A stretch of 64,000 nucleotides of DNA, taken from the NCBI RefSeq assembly GCF_030272615.1, contig NW_026729329.1, positions 33,001 to 97,000 of the forward strand, read 5' to 3'. This DNA comes from Cryptomeria japonica. Its lineage: Eukaryota; Streptophyta; Pinopsida; Cupressales; Cupressaceae. Made by a program: the position numbers and the translations under genes. Below, in pieces: positions 11,708 to 23,810 of the stretch. The notes below the pieces were generated by a model. That model saw only the letters and a list, made by a program, of their open reading frames with translations. It did no database searches and was not told the DNA's origin. Within the stretch, counting starts at the first letter, position 1. Every line of letters starts with the position of its first letter.

Positions 11708-12262
11708 TCATAACCAATTCTCATCAATATGAGCAATCAAACATGTCTTATTACTAGAGTTCAAGTGAAAGATATTACTTCCAGTCTGAGTACCGGTTGT
11801 AATCTCCAAACCAGTTTTGTTAATAATTTTGCATTTTCTATCATTAAACTGAAGTTGGAAACCCTTGTGCACCAATTGACCAACACTTAAAATCTTATGC
11901 TTTAAATCTTCTACATAATAGACATTATCAGTATTATGCTTGCCATCCAAAGAAATAATACCTCTACCTTTGATCATACATGCTTTGTCATCTCCAAATC
12001 TGACTTGACCACCATTGTATTCTTGCAAGGACATAAATTTTCTTCTATCTCCAGCCATATGATGTGAGCATCCACTATCAATTACAAATTCATCCTTATC
12101 TTCAACTTTTGTTGCCAGGGCCTTTTCTTCGTTCATGATAGTTGGTTTCAGTTCATCTTCTTTTAAAGCATAGAACACCCATTCCTTTCCATTGTCAGAT
12201 CCACTATCAGAGTCTTCTATCGGTTCATCCTTAGAGTCATTACTTACTCCTTTCTCATCCAC
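11708..12262 (-). pseudogene. C1 protease region
   Basis: This frame holds the copia aspartic protease signature FVIDSGCSHHMAGD, the catalytic aspartate with its usual CSHHM context, followed by ISLDGKHNTDNVYYV and the start of the pre-integrase region. An acidic segment (SNDSKDEPIEDSDSGSDNGK) precedes it. It ends ten bases before the integrase frame, separated by a stop near 11707. It would process the Gag-Pol polyprotein. Confidence 0.8.
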
Positions 12263-13237
12263 TATGTACCATTGTTTACTTTTCTTGAATCTGTATCTAT
12301 TTTGATTAGGCTTAAATGATTTCTTAACTCTATCTCTTCAAATCTTGCATTTCCTTTAGGACATCTAGATGCAAAATGACCAATCTTATTACATGCGAAA
12401 CATTTAAAAGGTGTTTTTCCTTCATACTTACTTCCTGTCGGTCTTTTAGGTACAATTCTAGCAAATAGGGCTTCAAGTTTCTCAAATTCTTCATCTTCTT
12501 TCCTCATATCTTTAAATTATTTTGTATATAAGGATTTCCAATCACACCGGTAGATGATGATGCATGAAAAGCGGGTTTAAACTTTACAACTCCAGAAGAT
12601 CCAAATTCTTCAAGCTCAAAAGCAGATAATTTCTCAATCAAAATGTCTATGTTAACTAAAGTGTTTTCCATTGTTCTCAGTTCATTAATTGTAGTTGCCT
12701 TCATCTTGTAAGTCGGTGGAAGGGATCTCAAGACCTTGGAAAATATTTCATATTCACCCAGAGGTCCTCCATAACATTGAATTCCCATAACAATCTCATT
12801 TACTCTTTCCATAAATATAGTAATTCTTACATTATCTTCCATCTTCAAGTTTTCATACCTTACCCGGTAACCATCAAGTTTAGCAATTTTGACAATAGGA
12901 TCACCTTCATTCAGAGTTTTCAATTTATCCCACATAACCTTTGTTGATTATTTATTAGTCAATCCCATGATTTGCTAATCAGTAAGTGCACTAAAGAGGG
13001 TTTCTCTAGCTCTGCAATCATTTTCAATATTCTTGTCTAGGTCTGCAGGAGCAGGATTGCTAGATGTCAGATCATAAGGTGTATATCCTTTCTAAGTGAT
13101 CTCCCAAATATCCTTCCCAAGACATCTAAGATGAGTCTCCATTCGGATTTTCCATATCCCATAATTTGTTCCATCAAGCTTAGGGATTTCTCTTCTAAAA
13201 AATAGTTGCCGATGGATTTGAAGTATTAGATGTCATG
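12262..13237 (-). pseudogene. C1 gag with CCHC zinc knuckle
   Basis: ORFs at 12504-12935 and 12262-12507 encode a copia Gag (UBN2 type). A helical part includes RSLPPTYKMKATTINEL; a zinc knuckle reads CFACNKIGHFASRC (CX2CX4HX4C), which binds RNA. Weaker coding sequence extends to about 13237 with stops. The same gag, also broken, is found in C2. Confidence 0.8.
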
Positions 13238-13274
13238 CGATCCACCTCAAGTGGTTAAGCTTTTGCAAAATAGG

Positions 13275-13292
13275 ACCCAAGCTCTGATACCA
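13275..13292 (-). promoter_or_regulatory. C1 primer-binding site, initiator tRNA-Met
   Basis: The minus strand reads TGGTATCAGAGCTTGGGT two bases inside the 5' LTR. It matches the complement of the plant initiator tRNA-Met 3' end over its first 12 or more bases, as is usual in copia elements. Confidence 0.85.
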
Positions 13293-13294
13293 AT

Positions 13295-14546
13295 TGTTAT
13301 GATAACTAGTGAACAACTGAGAGCGGGGTAGGTAAATCAGTTGTTAACATATTATATCAATCATACCACTTAATAACCTTTAACCAGAGCACATAAAGGT
13401 TGAATACCAGAATAGGAGAAATAGATACCGGTAAGCAATAAAAGTTAAGAATGAAACAGAGAATTAACACAATACAACCATACCACATAACACCATGATT
13501 TGTACGTGGAAAACTCGAAAAGGGTAAAACCATGGTGGGAAACCTACCCACAATCAAACAATACTTCTACAAAAAGTATGTGATACAATAAGGGGTCTGC
13601 ACATGCAGGAAGGCACACTGCCTAGAGCGTACTTCTCATTACAAAAGAGTCTCACTAACTATAGAGAGGTTATAACCACCTCAAGATAATTGGAGAATAA
13701 TCTAAAATAATGAACTGCCAGAGATAACATCTACCATGCCTGGTTACAGTCTCGGTTAAGCTCAATATCAGAGGCCTTTGACCTCTTCCTTAAACCCAAT
13801 TCGATCACCTATGATCGACCAAATCTCCTTCACATATGATATTGCATTTCATGACCATGACATTTATTTTATTCCTGTTCCATACCCTTTTATGATCTAC
13901 AATCAGATCTTACATCATTTTATACAAACCCTAAGGCCTAAACCAATTAGGTCAGCCACCTAAAGATATTACAATATATTACAATGATATGCCATGTCGG
14001 CTTAAGACCAAAACAACAATAACCAATCAATAAATCATCTCGGTAATGTGTAGAGAACATGTTAACATGATATTGATCCATAACCTGGATAGGCACCGAA
14101 CCTAATCTGGGTGCACCATGCCAAAGAAATATATTCAAACAATTGAGGCACGATCAGGAATCACCTTCTGCATCTTGAATTCCATCTAGAAGCCACACCA
14201 ATGCCACTTAACATTCTGTCAAAGATTCTCAGTGAAAGCTTTGTCAGTTAAACCTTAAACCCATACTGATAATGGTTTACAAGAGTGTATGATAGCATCC
14301 GATAACCAAGTCAATACCAACTGATAAAAACATGCTCCAGAAGCATGTAACACATAAAACCAAACATACTCCATTGATCCAAACATGTCAAAAGTGTCCA
14401 ACAAATAATCCCTTCTGTCGGTAACACTAGATCTTCTACCGGTAACCAAAACTTGTCTGCTGGTAACCAAAACCATAACAGCTAGTTTTGACATCAATGA
14501 TAAAACATCAATGCAACACATAATCAATTCATCCATATTGCCAGTA
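13295..14546 (-). repeat. 5' LTR of C1
   Basis: 1252 bp, homologous to 7418-8642. Plus-strand ends are TGTTATGATAACTAG and CATATTGCCAGTA. A minus-strand TATA box (GTATAAAATG) lies at 13916-13925. Its right end has mutated from the CA/TG form seen at 8642. Confidence 0.85.
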
Positions 14547-14605
14547 GAATCAACCTTGTTTATTCCCTCTTGTAGTTTAAAACCCATTTGAGGAACCAAC
14601 AAAAA

Positions 14606-14623
14606 TGGCGACTCTGTTGGGGA
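14606..14623 (+). promoter_or_regulatory. Element A primer-binding site, tRNA-Arg type
   Basis: TGGCGACTCTGTTGGGGA lies four bases after the LTR end (CAACA, 14601). It differs at three positions from the complement of the plant tRNA-Arg(ACG) 3' end. It marks everything upstream to 4200 as a 5' LTR. Confidence 0.75.
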
Positions 14624-14703
14624 TAGTTATCTAGAATCTTAGGTTAAAAAAGATTGAATCATCATATTGGTTGAGATTACCCCATCCAAGCCACCAAAAT
14701 AAA

Positions 14704-14721
14704 TGGCAACTCCATTGGGGA
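14704..14721 (+). promoter_or_regulatory. Second primer-site-like copy in the A leader
   Basis: TGGCAACTCCATTGGGGA repeats the primer site 98 bp downstream, preceded in both cases by an A-rich stretch. It matches tRNA-Arg as well as the first copy does. The stretch 14722-15419 after it is leader with no gene; weaker TGGCGACT/TGGCAACT echoes occur near 14902 and 15126. Confidence 0.5.
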
Positions 14722-15419
14722 AGAATTATTAAGTCATTTTATCTAATAGAGTCATGAGCTTGTTAATTCCATCTCCTTGTCAGTTGAGTCAATTCTCATA
14801 AATGTTGCATAAGAATCTATTGTAATTCATCTTTCAATGTAAGTTATGTCTACATTTGTCTACATTTCATGATTATTTCATAATACCTCACAAGTTGTGA
14901 GTGGCGACTTTGAGATCTCTCCACTAGTGTGCATTATTTGAAGAAGAACTCAAGAATTTATAGTAGAGATGAAGCATATTTGAGATCTTATGATGAAGTG
15001 TCCTGACAAGTTGAGGAAGGAATCAATGTGGTGGAGGAGGAGGTTTTGCAATGTTGGTTTTTGAACAAATCTAACCTATGAAGAAATTTTAGTTGTTTAA
15101 GATATTTGTCATCTGCAAAAAGGTGGCAACTCTACAAAAGAACCTAATGAAGATGTTAAGATAGCTTTAGATTTATCACTGTTGCAAGCCAGTAAACTGA
15201 TTTCCAGCCACTACAATACTTCCAAGTATTTTGATTTTCTTGATTCAAATGTATTTCCATGAAAGTCATTTGTAGAAAATGTTTCCCTATTAAGTAAGTT
15301 AGGCACTAAGAAAGGGAATAATAGTGATTAATGTACATACTCCTGAGATATAATTTTCAGATTTTGTATTGATTTGAATGAAGTATGTTTTGAGCTATGC
15401 ATTGTGATATTTTAAGATT

Positions 15420-16161
15420 GTGATAAAGGAAAGAAGTAGGGAAATGAGTGAGAAGATGTATTGTTTGCGTATACATCCCTATGAAATATCAAATGTAAAT
15501 GTGCAAAGTATGGAATGCTTGTCAAGTCACAGCAAAATGTTCTCTAGTGAAAGATATAGACCATTAAGTTTTAATGGTATTCAATGTTTCCCAAACCTTG
15601 TTCCTACTAAGGTTAGGGAACATTTACCAAAGTTCAATGGGAAAAGTTCAAAATCAGCATGTCAACATCTGCAAGAGTTTTCTGATTTGATGGGAGATTT
15701 TGAGATAGTTCATTTAGCTTTTTATTCAAACTTTGAAAAAAGATGCCAGAGATTGGTTCTCCTATTTGCAAGCATGTTCTATCTCTTCGTGAGATAAACT
15801 TAGTGCAGATTTTATGGAGCAATTTGGTGAAAGAGTTAATCCAAGTTCAGTTATAAAAAGATTCATGGGTATTCAAAAGGAAGAAGATGAGTTGGTCCCT
15901 ACTTTCAATCTCACATTTGCAAGAACATTGGATGATATTCCTAGAAGCTATAGGCCAAATGATGTAGTGTGTTTGATTGTTTACCTAGCTACATTTGATG
16001 AGGAAATGAGCTATTTGTTGAGATACAAAGATCCTAAAACCTTGCATCGGGCTTATAGGACAACAATGGACATGGAGAACAACCTAAAATTTGGAACCCC
16101 TAGGGGTTATCTATCTGCAAGACTTTTTTGTCCTAAGATACCAGATGTTGAAGAATGGTAG
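15420..16161 (+). pseudogene. Element A gag (Retrotrans_gag type)
   Basis: Frames at 15420-15797 and 15814-16161 form one Gag split by a frameshift near 15725 and a TGA near 15790. Visible features are HLPKFNGKSSKSACQHLQEF, ARDWFSYLQ (in the shifted frame) and DFMEQFGERV, which match the order of the plant gypsy Gag capsid-like domain (PF03732). It lies about 1 kb after the primer site, the usual place. I see no zinc knuckle after it. The protein would assemble the particle. Confidence 0.75.
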
Positions 16162-16224
16162 GAGTCAAGAAGTGAAGATCAATGTCAAAGCATCTACATC
16201 CCTGCTGGTCACACTAAATATGTT

Positions 16225-17028
16225 ATGACTTATGATTCAAACAAAAATGTGAGTGAAGAGAACTTGTCCCAGACAGTGGTTATTCCTCATGTTAGTGAAG
16301 AGAAGGTTAGTGAGAAATTATGTGACACAATTGATACAAAGATGGAGATAATTTTAGTTTCTACACCATATGATAGAATTATTAGTTGTTCTAGAAAGGA
16401 TGTCATACAAAATGTTCATCTGCAATTTTATGGTTCAGATGAATCTAATAGCTTGTATGAAGAAGATTTAGAAAGTTATACATCTGATGAGGATAATTCT
16501 AGTGAGAAATATTTGAATAACATAGATTCATTCTCACATGAATCAGTTATGTGTGATGCTGAGAACTTGAATAATGAGATGTCACCAGTTTTGGTTGATG
16601 ATGCTATTGAGCTAGAAAGTTACTTGGTATGTTCCAATGATGAAAGCATGCTTCAGCCTTTGCCTATGCAACATGAATTTATCCAAAATAATGTATATGA
16701 AGAGTTAGTTAAGGTATGCATGCCTGAAATATATATTGCAAGTAGGTGTGCACCAACTGTCCCATTACAAACAACTTTTCATGCAATGGATCAGATTATT
16801 TCTCATTTTTCCTCTCATCAAAATTTTCTTGAACCGGCATGTGTGATCGAGAAAGGTGAAGTTCAAAAGGGTCAGAATAGTCATGATAATTTTACTGAAG
16901 TTTATGAGGATCATGATATTGAGTATCCATTTTGTGAGAATTGTAATGCTCAAAGTTGTTCTAGTTCATATTGTGATTCTTTTGTCCTTGATGAAAATGA
17001 ATGTGATATTGACATTGACAGTATTTTT
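16225..17028 (+). pseudogene. Element A acidic gag-distal frame, part 1
   Basis: A 268-codon open frame rich in Asp, Glu, Ser and Asn, with serine-acid clusters (YTSDEDNSSE) and a late cysteine-rich patch (CENCNAQSC). It follows gag and is cut by insertion of E at 17029. Removing E with one target copy joins it in frame to 24772 onward (DSIF then NEIFNALF). Function is unknown. A similar acidic frame follows another gag-like piece at 57400-58374. The run of 268 codons without a stop is notable in such decayed DNA. Confidence 0.55.
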
Positions 17029-17352
17029 TGAAGAAGTTGAGATATACAACTTCAAAGATCCCAAGAACACCTACAAGCAAAATACCTGTCACAAGAGAAG
17101 AATGGAGGCAAAAAAGCAATAATGGCTCTGAAAAAAAAGATTATCATTCAGAGAGGGAATGAAAAAGAAAAGAAAATACAATCCTTATAAAAGGATATTA
17201 TGAAACCCTAAAGGGATAATGTGTATTTAATAATTAGAAAAAATATTAAATACCTACCATATTATTAAATGCCTAAGTTTAACTTAAGCGTAGAGGATAA
17301 TAGACTAATAATTAAATAAATAATTATTAGGTAATGCATGATACCTCTAACA
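17029..17352 (-). repeat. 3' LTR of E
   Basis: 324 bp, homologous to 24439-24766 over its whole length, including the shared AATTAAATAAATAATTATTAG. It ends ACCTCTAACA, followed by CCCCCCCTT, which on the minus strand is the polypurine tract. Confidence 0.8.
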
Positions 17353-17361
17353 CCCCCCCTT
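17353..17361 (-). promoter_or_regulatory. Polypurine tract of E
   Basis: The minus strand reads AAGGGGGGG directly before the LTR start TGTTAGAG. The same pattern occurs at 18713 next to another LTR-like end. Confidence 0.65.
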
Positions 17362-18392
17362 ATGATGAACTTAGGGGGTAGCTAAAAAAATAAATGCATG
17401 AAGCAAAATGCAACTACATGATGAAGGCAAAGATATAGGAAAAAGCATGCAAAGATGTATGCAAGATGAGTCCTGGCCTAAAGCCTAATGAGTTACCCAT
17501 GAACAAACATGGAAGTTTCTCAAAAATAGAGAAAAGGAGAAAACCCTAAATGGGAACAAAACTCCTCTCCAAAAGAGAGAAAAGACAAGCATGAAGAAAC
17601 ATGAAGCATGAAGAAGCTGCAAACATTGTTGTAGAATGACTCCTATGTTGTTGAAAAAAGAACCTCCAGAAATAGGAATGCTAGATTGTCAATATGGTAA
17701 GTATTCCATCTCACTGACAATGCATGGGTAAATGGTCACGATGCATCTCATAGTACATAGCAATAAACACATAAGTGATCCATCTCATAGACAACACATG
17801 GGTAAATGGCCTTGCATCTCCTAGTACATAGGAACAAGTGTTGAATACAAACAACACTCCAACATGAAACCAAGGAAGCTTTAGCAATAACAATATAAGT
17901 CCCCTCATAATTCTAACAAGGGAGAGTAAGACAAGTACACTCAATCTGAATGCTATTTAGCATGAAGCTAAAAAAAATAGAGATATGTGCCAAAAAGATG
18001 GAGCTCTGATCATAGGAGGACAAAATAGGGCTAGGAAGTCACTGATTACTTTGGAAAGAAGAGGTATGGTATGGAAATCTATCTTAAAAAATGGACCTAA
18101 TATTTGGATAGAGCACTGAATCACCTTTCCGAAGATATCTTGTTTGCAAAGAACAGAGTTTGGATGCACAAGATATGCCCATGGGAGTGCAAACTGCAAC
18201 TTCTAACTTCAACTGGCAAAAAATATTGCAAAATGAAAAAACAAGAAAAAAATACCTCCATCTCTAGCTTAGGCTCGGAAAGATCTTTCCAATGGCATAT
18301 GGTTTGCCCAATTTTGACTCTGTATGACCAACTTATGGCTAAAACAAAAAAAACACCTCTTTTAGGGCACAAAGAAGGTCAAAGAAGGGCCA
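17362..18392. other. E interior without recognisable gene
   Basis: A-rich, hydrophilic sequence with only short frames that I do not support. Phrases such as GGGAACAAAAC and ACCTCCTCAAAAG/ACCTCCAGAAAT recur at 18770-18910, so this stretch and 18713-19200 are diverged copies of one element-internal region. Confidence 0.5.
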
Positions 18393-18712
18393 TGCAAGAA
18401 TGAAATTATATTAATTCATTGTGTCTCATTTACAATCTATTGACTGCATGATTTATACAAAGTTAACCATGGCATGATCATAGAATTTACGGTGGAAACA
18501 AAGGCACAACAACTACATTAAAGAAATCTTGCAGTGAAAACAACGATAAGAACTTGTTGTTCACCTTGGTTAGGCTTACATACGAGCATGGAAACATAAG
18601 ATCAGCATAAGTCTACTTGAGAATCCAATCATCAATTTATCACCATAAACTAAGAAGAAGACTGGAGTCAGATTCGTGAATTATGGAGGTAATAGAAGTT
18701 GTTACGCTAACA
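18393..18712 (-). repeat. LTR-like end of a related element inside E
   Basis: The sequence ends TTACGCTAACA at 18712 and is followed by CCCCCCCTTA, exactly the LTR/polypurine boundary of E. The interior behind it (18713-19200) resembles 17353-17960. The left limit is a guess from the length of E's LTR. No partner LTR was found, so this is probably a truncated relative of E. Confidence 0.4.
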
Positions 18713-19370
18713 CCCCCCCTTAAGCCTAACTAAGGAGAAAAGAGGAAATAGGAAAGAGGGAAAACTCATTGGGAACAAAACCGCCCCTCAAAATTACAAT
18801 AGATGCAACTATATGAAGTGTATAAGAACATCATTTGAGAGACAATAAAAGTGTGAACAACTTTCTAATGATGATTGTCATAGTGTTGAATGAAGAACCT
18901 CCTCAAAAGCCAAGATGATGATCAAGATCAAGAATCTGCATGAGTGCCCTTAATGACACTACTTGAACAATGATTAGATGGCAAACAAAGGCAAAACATT
19001 TGACTTTCAAAGATGCACATGGCACATGAATCTGTACAATTGACCCCAATGATACTATGCAAGAAGAAGTTGCTAGTCGATAATACAAGTGCCAATAGTG
19101 AACTGATCAAACTTGAAACAAAACCAAGAAGCATTAGCATTAACAATAGAAAATCTCCCTCATAATATGACAAAGGAGAAACAAGACAGGTCCATTGAAA
19201 TGATGTTTCACAAAGGAGAATATGAAGGGAAGGCACGTGCAAACAAGATCATGAACAAAGGAAGCAATGAGAATGCTCTAGAAACAAATGTTTACATCAA
19301 CTTCCATTCTTCAGAAATCTACTTGCAAATAATTTTTCCTTCTGTGAGGCCCTACACCGAGCCGTCATAG

Positions 19371-21309
19371 CATTGTAGTTATTTTTCATGTTGGACCTAT
19401 TATTGACACTTTATTTTGATGCATTATGGATATAGATTCCATATGATCCAGTGATTGGATGACATTGATTGGTGTATGTCATTTATTTTTGATTTGCAGT
19501 ACATTATTTATGATGTTAGAAATTATGGATGAATGCCTTATGAATGATTGAATTTCATGATGATTATGATGATGATGCCATTGAGTAAATTATTTTATGT
19601 GGATTTTATTGGATAATTGGTAATTTGATTGTTATGATTAAAATTGTATGCAAAGTGTCTGAATTGTATTCTTTTCATATATTAATATTACATGTGGTTA
19701 ATTGAGACTACTAATGTGGAAAGTGAGATGTGCAGGAAAACTAATCCATGTGACCATGGAAACTATTCGGAGAATCAAGCTATACCTATGTGCGTTTGTG
19801 AATCTAAGGGTTGTCTATTTGGAGAGACAACACCTCGTGTGTAATGTGTTTTATTTGTAAATGTGAATGCTTTAATGTGTGTTTAAATTGAATTTGTTAA
19901 ATTTGTTAATTCCAAAAAGGGAGATTGCCATGTGTATTTAAGTATTGTGTATTTTTATGGTGTCACTTGACACTTGTGTTGTGAAGTGAGTTGGTAGTGA
20001 CATTTCCCTTGGAGGGAATTTGTATAACCAATGAATTTTTCAAAATATCTTAGTGTGGTCCCAAGAGAGTCTTGGATAGAGAGCCATTAGAAAGGTCAAC
20101 TCAAGTTTGACCGGCAGGTAAACTTTAGGTCAGTTTTTAGAGGGTCAAACTAACTCCTAAGGTTAGGTTAGGGGTATTTTTAAAGTTCCATATGTTATAC
20201 CTATGGGTAAAGGTAAATTTTAACCATGTGTCCACTCACATGTGACTGTCAAGTCACCTCAAAAGTTGAGTTTTCCAAGATGGATGAAAATTCAACTTTT
20301 GAGGATTTCTCCTAGGTTAGACAACCTTCCAATTGAGTGATAGTTGCTCTTGCCCATTTTCTTTTACCTTTTTCAGTTGCCTTTTTTAGAGAGCCTGTAA
20401 GAGGTTGGGAAGACCAACCTATGAAATCTCACACCTTTTCCAAGAGGTTGGAAAGTGTGAGAAGAGTCTACCTAGGGAAGGGATTCAAACTTAGGATTTT
20501 GATCACCCACTCTCCATTTTTGGGGGACTTAGAATTTTTGTTGGAAGTTTTGGTTTTTGGAGTTGCATTTTTAAGCTTTAGAAAGAAAATAATAGTGGAT
20601 TGGGAAGCTCTCCTTCAACCTTTCTTCTTGCATATTGCATTTTATTGTCATTGCAAAGAAAGATTGTATGTGCATTTTGTTTATTATTTATGTAGATTGG
20701 GAAGTTCATTTTTTGAGTTCTTCCTTGTGTTCTTTTATGTGTTGTATGGTTTATGTATTTGGGTGTGTTCAAGGCCATACTCACCCTTGGAAGGGTAGAG
20801 TAGCCTTGGGGGTGAAGGGTTGCTTGACAGCCTAAGAGTGTAGAGACTCTCTTCTTAGAACAGAGAGATACACAAGGGTTATGGGACCCTTGTTGCATTG
20901 TCTTTTTTATTTTTATGCAAAGGGTGTCATAAGGGGAGATATGGGCTTGTATGCCATGGGGGACATAAGGGTATTTTGGGACAAGTATGTGACTTGTGAT
21001 GGTCTTACTTTGGTAGCCTTGTAAAGGCATTGGTTTCTCCTTCTTGCAGATCTCCTCTAGGTACTTGGTCCACCATCACCCCACAAAAAAAAAAATAGTC
21101 ACTTGGTGACATTGTTTATCCTTGGGTTGGGAGTTCAAGTGTTGTTGAGTTTCTTATTATTTTGTGTTTGAGATGTTTGTAACCTGTTTAGCCTTGGTTC
21201 ACCTAGCTCGGGGGTGGCTTCATGTAAGCCTAGGTTGGGAGGTGAACCTCCACGGTCACAACCTACAAACTTTATTTGCAGGTTTTATTTGGGAATAAAG
21301 GATGGAGTA
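19371..21309. other. Unassigned DNA inside E
   Basis: No element boundary, tRNA primer site or recognised protein. Open frames at 20337-20798 (153 codons, partly hydrophobic) and on the opposite strand at 20578-21030 overlap each other and have no known motif. A short direct repeat (TCAACTTTTGAGG against CTCAAAAGTTGAG, inverted) lies near 20260-20305. It may be part of a further, unrecognised repeat. Confidence 0.3.
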
Positions 21310-21659
21310 AAGTCAAGCATGTGCAAGTTAAAATCTAAACCTGCATATGAAAATAGATATCATGTACTGGTCCATAACCTAGACTTATCTATCAGTAAAG
21401 GCAAATTCGCCAACCCGATTGGACCAATAAGAAAAACACAAAGTCCAAACATCCAATCCATGTCTTCGACATAACCAAATGATCTTGAGATGATAACAAG
21501 TTATCATCACTGTCGGTGAAGCATATACTGGTGACTATGCATAAGTCACTAACCAATATAACCATAGTGGCAAAACAATGTAGACCTCCAAAAGGATAAG
21601 TATTGACATCAATGACAAAACCAATGCAACACATGATGAAGTCATCCATAATACCAACA
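21310..21659 (-). repeat. Partial copia LTR related to C1
   Basis: Its right end (GACATCAATGACAAAACCAATGCAACACAT to ATACCAACA, in part) follows the right end of the C1 LTR (8591-8642) closely. GGTCCATAACCTAGA also matches the C1 LTR near 8213. The left part is missing or too diverged. No coding sequence accompanies it. Confidence 0.55.
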
Positions 21660-21895
21660 AGCAGTTCGCGCCCATTGTGCGGACCGCGACCCACACAACG
21701 GGTCGCGCCCACTATGCGGGTTGCGACCCACATAGCGGCTGAGGCCACTGTGTGGGCCACGACCCACGCAGAGGGCGACCCACTATGTGGCGCCGCGACA
21801 CCACCAGCACAACCACCACAAAACCCCGCCACCTCCGCCATTCCATTGCCTTGCCTCCATCGTGCCCTTCGGCCGAGATTTCACACCCTGCAAAC
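21660..21895. repeat. GC- and CpG-rich minisatellite-like island
   Basis: In otherwise AT-rich DNA, motifs of the type CGCGACCCACACA, CGCGCCCACTATGCGGG and GCGACCCACATAGCGG recur from 21664 to about 21800 at roughly 18-25 bp spacing. A C/CCA-rich tail and (CA)n to 21905 follow. The ORF at 21603-21908 across it is low-complexity, and I do not regard it as a gene. Confidence 0.6.
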
Positions 21896-22189
21896 ACACA
21901 CACACTAAAAAAAAAGATAGTAAGAAATGAAACCCTAACCCAATTTTGGGTTACGGTTAGTAAATAACAAAGGAAGCATAAGATAAGATATAAAGTTATG
22001 AAAGAAAAATAAACCCTAATTAGGGTTAATATAAAAAAAAAAAGAGAGAAATAAAATAATAAAGGGGGGGGAAACCTTTTTAAATTTTGAAATGGGAAAA
22101 CCCCATTTGAAATTAAGTTATTTGTTTAGGATAGTTATTTTTATAATTGGTTTTGGGGGATTAGCTATATATATATATATATAGGCAAT

Positions 22190-22532
22190 TATATATAAGT
22201 TTAGGTTTAATTTATTTTTATAAAATTTAATAATCGATATTATTAAAAGTAAAATGATTACTTTTAGGCTAAAGGGATAATTTATTGTTGAATATTAAAT
22301 ATTTGATATTTAATAATTAAGGGGATTTATTTCAATATTAATGTGAAGTTATTTGTTAGGAAATTGTTATATTTGGTTTAGTTAACTTTAATAGACGAAT
22401 TTAAAAACATTATTCACATTGGCTCAATTAGTTATTTGTGATTTCAATAGAATATTTATTAACATTTATTTTATTAGTATCGAAAGTAAGTAATACTATT
22501 AGGGATGATTACTCTCTCTTGATTAAAAATTG
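22190..22532. repeat. Segment duplicated at 23810-24142
   Basis: The block from TTTAGGTTTAATT to CTCTCTTGATTAAAAATTG occurs twice, at 22200-22532 and 23812-24142. Each copy is preceded by an (AT)n run and followed by a primer-site repeat unit. It is AT-rich and non-coding and belongs to the 5' leader of E. Confidence 0.75.
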
Positions 22533-23764
22533 AAGAATTATTTGGGTAAATTAATTAATTAAGTTGTGAAGACTTCTAGGGTAAAATATTTCAGTGTTAA
22601 AAATGTAAACGCTAAAATTGTTGATTTAATTAAATTAACTTTAGGAACCCATTCTTTTAACGCATGAGTTAACCTTTAGTGTAAACAAATTTAGCTAACC
22701 CATCTTTTGATCGTAGAACATCTAGTATTTTAGTGTTGTTTTAAAAAAAATTGTTGTTGCATTTTTTCCCAAAAGCCTGGGCATGACACCTTCCTCCTAG
22801 CTCTCGGGGCTCTAATACCACGAAGAAGTTGAGAAATATTTGGGTAAATTAATTAAGTTGTGAAGACTTCTAGGGTAAAATATTTTAGTGTTAAAAATGT
22901 AAATGCTAAAATTGTTGAGTTAATTAAATTAACTTTAGGAACCCATTCTTTTAATGCATGAGTTAACCTTTAGTGTAAATAAATTTAGTTAACCCATCTT
23001 TTGATCGTAGAACATCTAGTATTTTAGTGTTGTTTTAAAAAAAATGTTGTTGCGTTTTTGCCCAAAAGTTTGGGCATGACACCTTCCTCCTAGCTCTCAG
23101 GGCTCTAATACCATGAAGAAGTTGAGAAATATTTGGGTAAATTAATTAATTAATTAATTAAGTTGTGAAGACTTCTAGGGTAAAATATTTCAGTGTTAAA
23201 AATGTAAACGCTAAAATTGTTGAGTTAATTAAATTAACTTTAGGAACCCATTCTTTTAACGCATGAGTTAACCTTTAGTGTAAATAAATTTAGTTAACCC
23301 ATCTTTTGATCATAGAACATCTAGTATTTTAGTGTTGTTTAAAAAAAATTGTTGTTGCGTTTTTGTCCAAAAGTTTGGGCATGACACCTTCCTCCTAGCT
23401 CTCAGGGCTCTGATACCATGAAGAAGTTGAGAAATATTTGGGTAAATTAATTAATTAAGTTGTGAAGACTTCTAGGGTAAAATATTTCAGTGTTAAAAAT
23501 GTACGCTAAAATTGTTGAGTTAATTAAATTAACTTTAGGAACCCATTTTTTTAATGCATGAGTTAACCTTTAGTGTAAACAAATTTAGTTAACCCATCTT
23601 TTGATCGTAGAACATCTAGTATTTTAGTGTTGTTTTCAAAAAAATTGTTGTTGTATTTTTGCCCAAAAGTTTGGGCATGACACCTTATTGTTAATTTTCT
23701 TGAAACATTTAATTATGGGTTTCCATTGGTTGAACTATATATATATATATATGTATGTATGCTA

Positions 23765-23769
<5 letters not shown>

Positions 23770-23808
<39 letters not shown>
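23770..23808. repeat. (GT)n microsatellite
   Basis: An uninterrupted GT run of about 38 bp, preceded by a short (AT)n run at 23738-23752. Confidence 0.95.

Positions 23809-23810
<2 letters not shown>

Larger units (their letters stand above)
7418..14546 (-). mobile_element. Copia element C1 (Sirevirus-like), nested in the A LTR
   Basis: This 7.13-kb Ty1/copia element has LTRs at 7418-8642 and 13295-14546. It has an initiator-Met primer site, gag, protease, integrase, reverse transcriptase and RNase H on the minus strand, and repeated polypurine tracts next to the 3' LTR. The target duplication is GAATT (7413-7417) and GAATC (14547-14551). Removing the element restores an LTR sequence matching 55650-55709. 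All pol segments are broken, so it is inactive. Confidence 0.88.
4200..14601 (+). mobile_element. Left LTR of element A, 5'-truncated, split by C1
   Basis: Homology with the right copy begins at TTGCAAGAT near 4200 (equivalent to 28065) and runs to the LTR end at 14601. It is interrupted by C1 at 7418-14546. Compared with the right copy it lacks about 190 and 500 bp inside the coiled-coil frame (near 5485 and 5545) and about 310 bp near 7235. At least 3.27 kb of LTR remains. Confidence 0.6.

Noticed and set aside
20337-21030. Overlapping ORFs of 153 and 150 codons on opposite strands
   Set aside because: Each shadows the other, neither shows a known motif, and the region has no promoter or family context.
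21603-21908. 101-codon ORF over the GC-rich block
   Set aside because: Low-complexity translation of a minisatellite; other frames are equally open.
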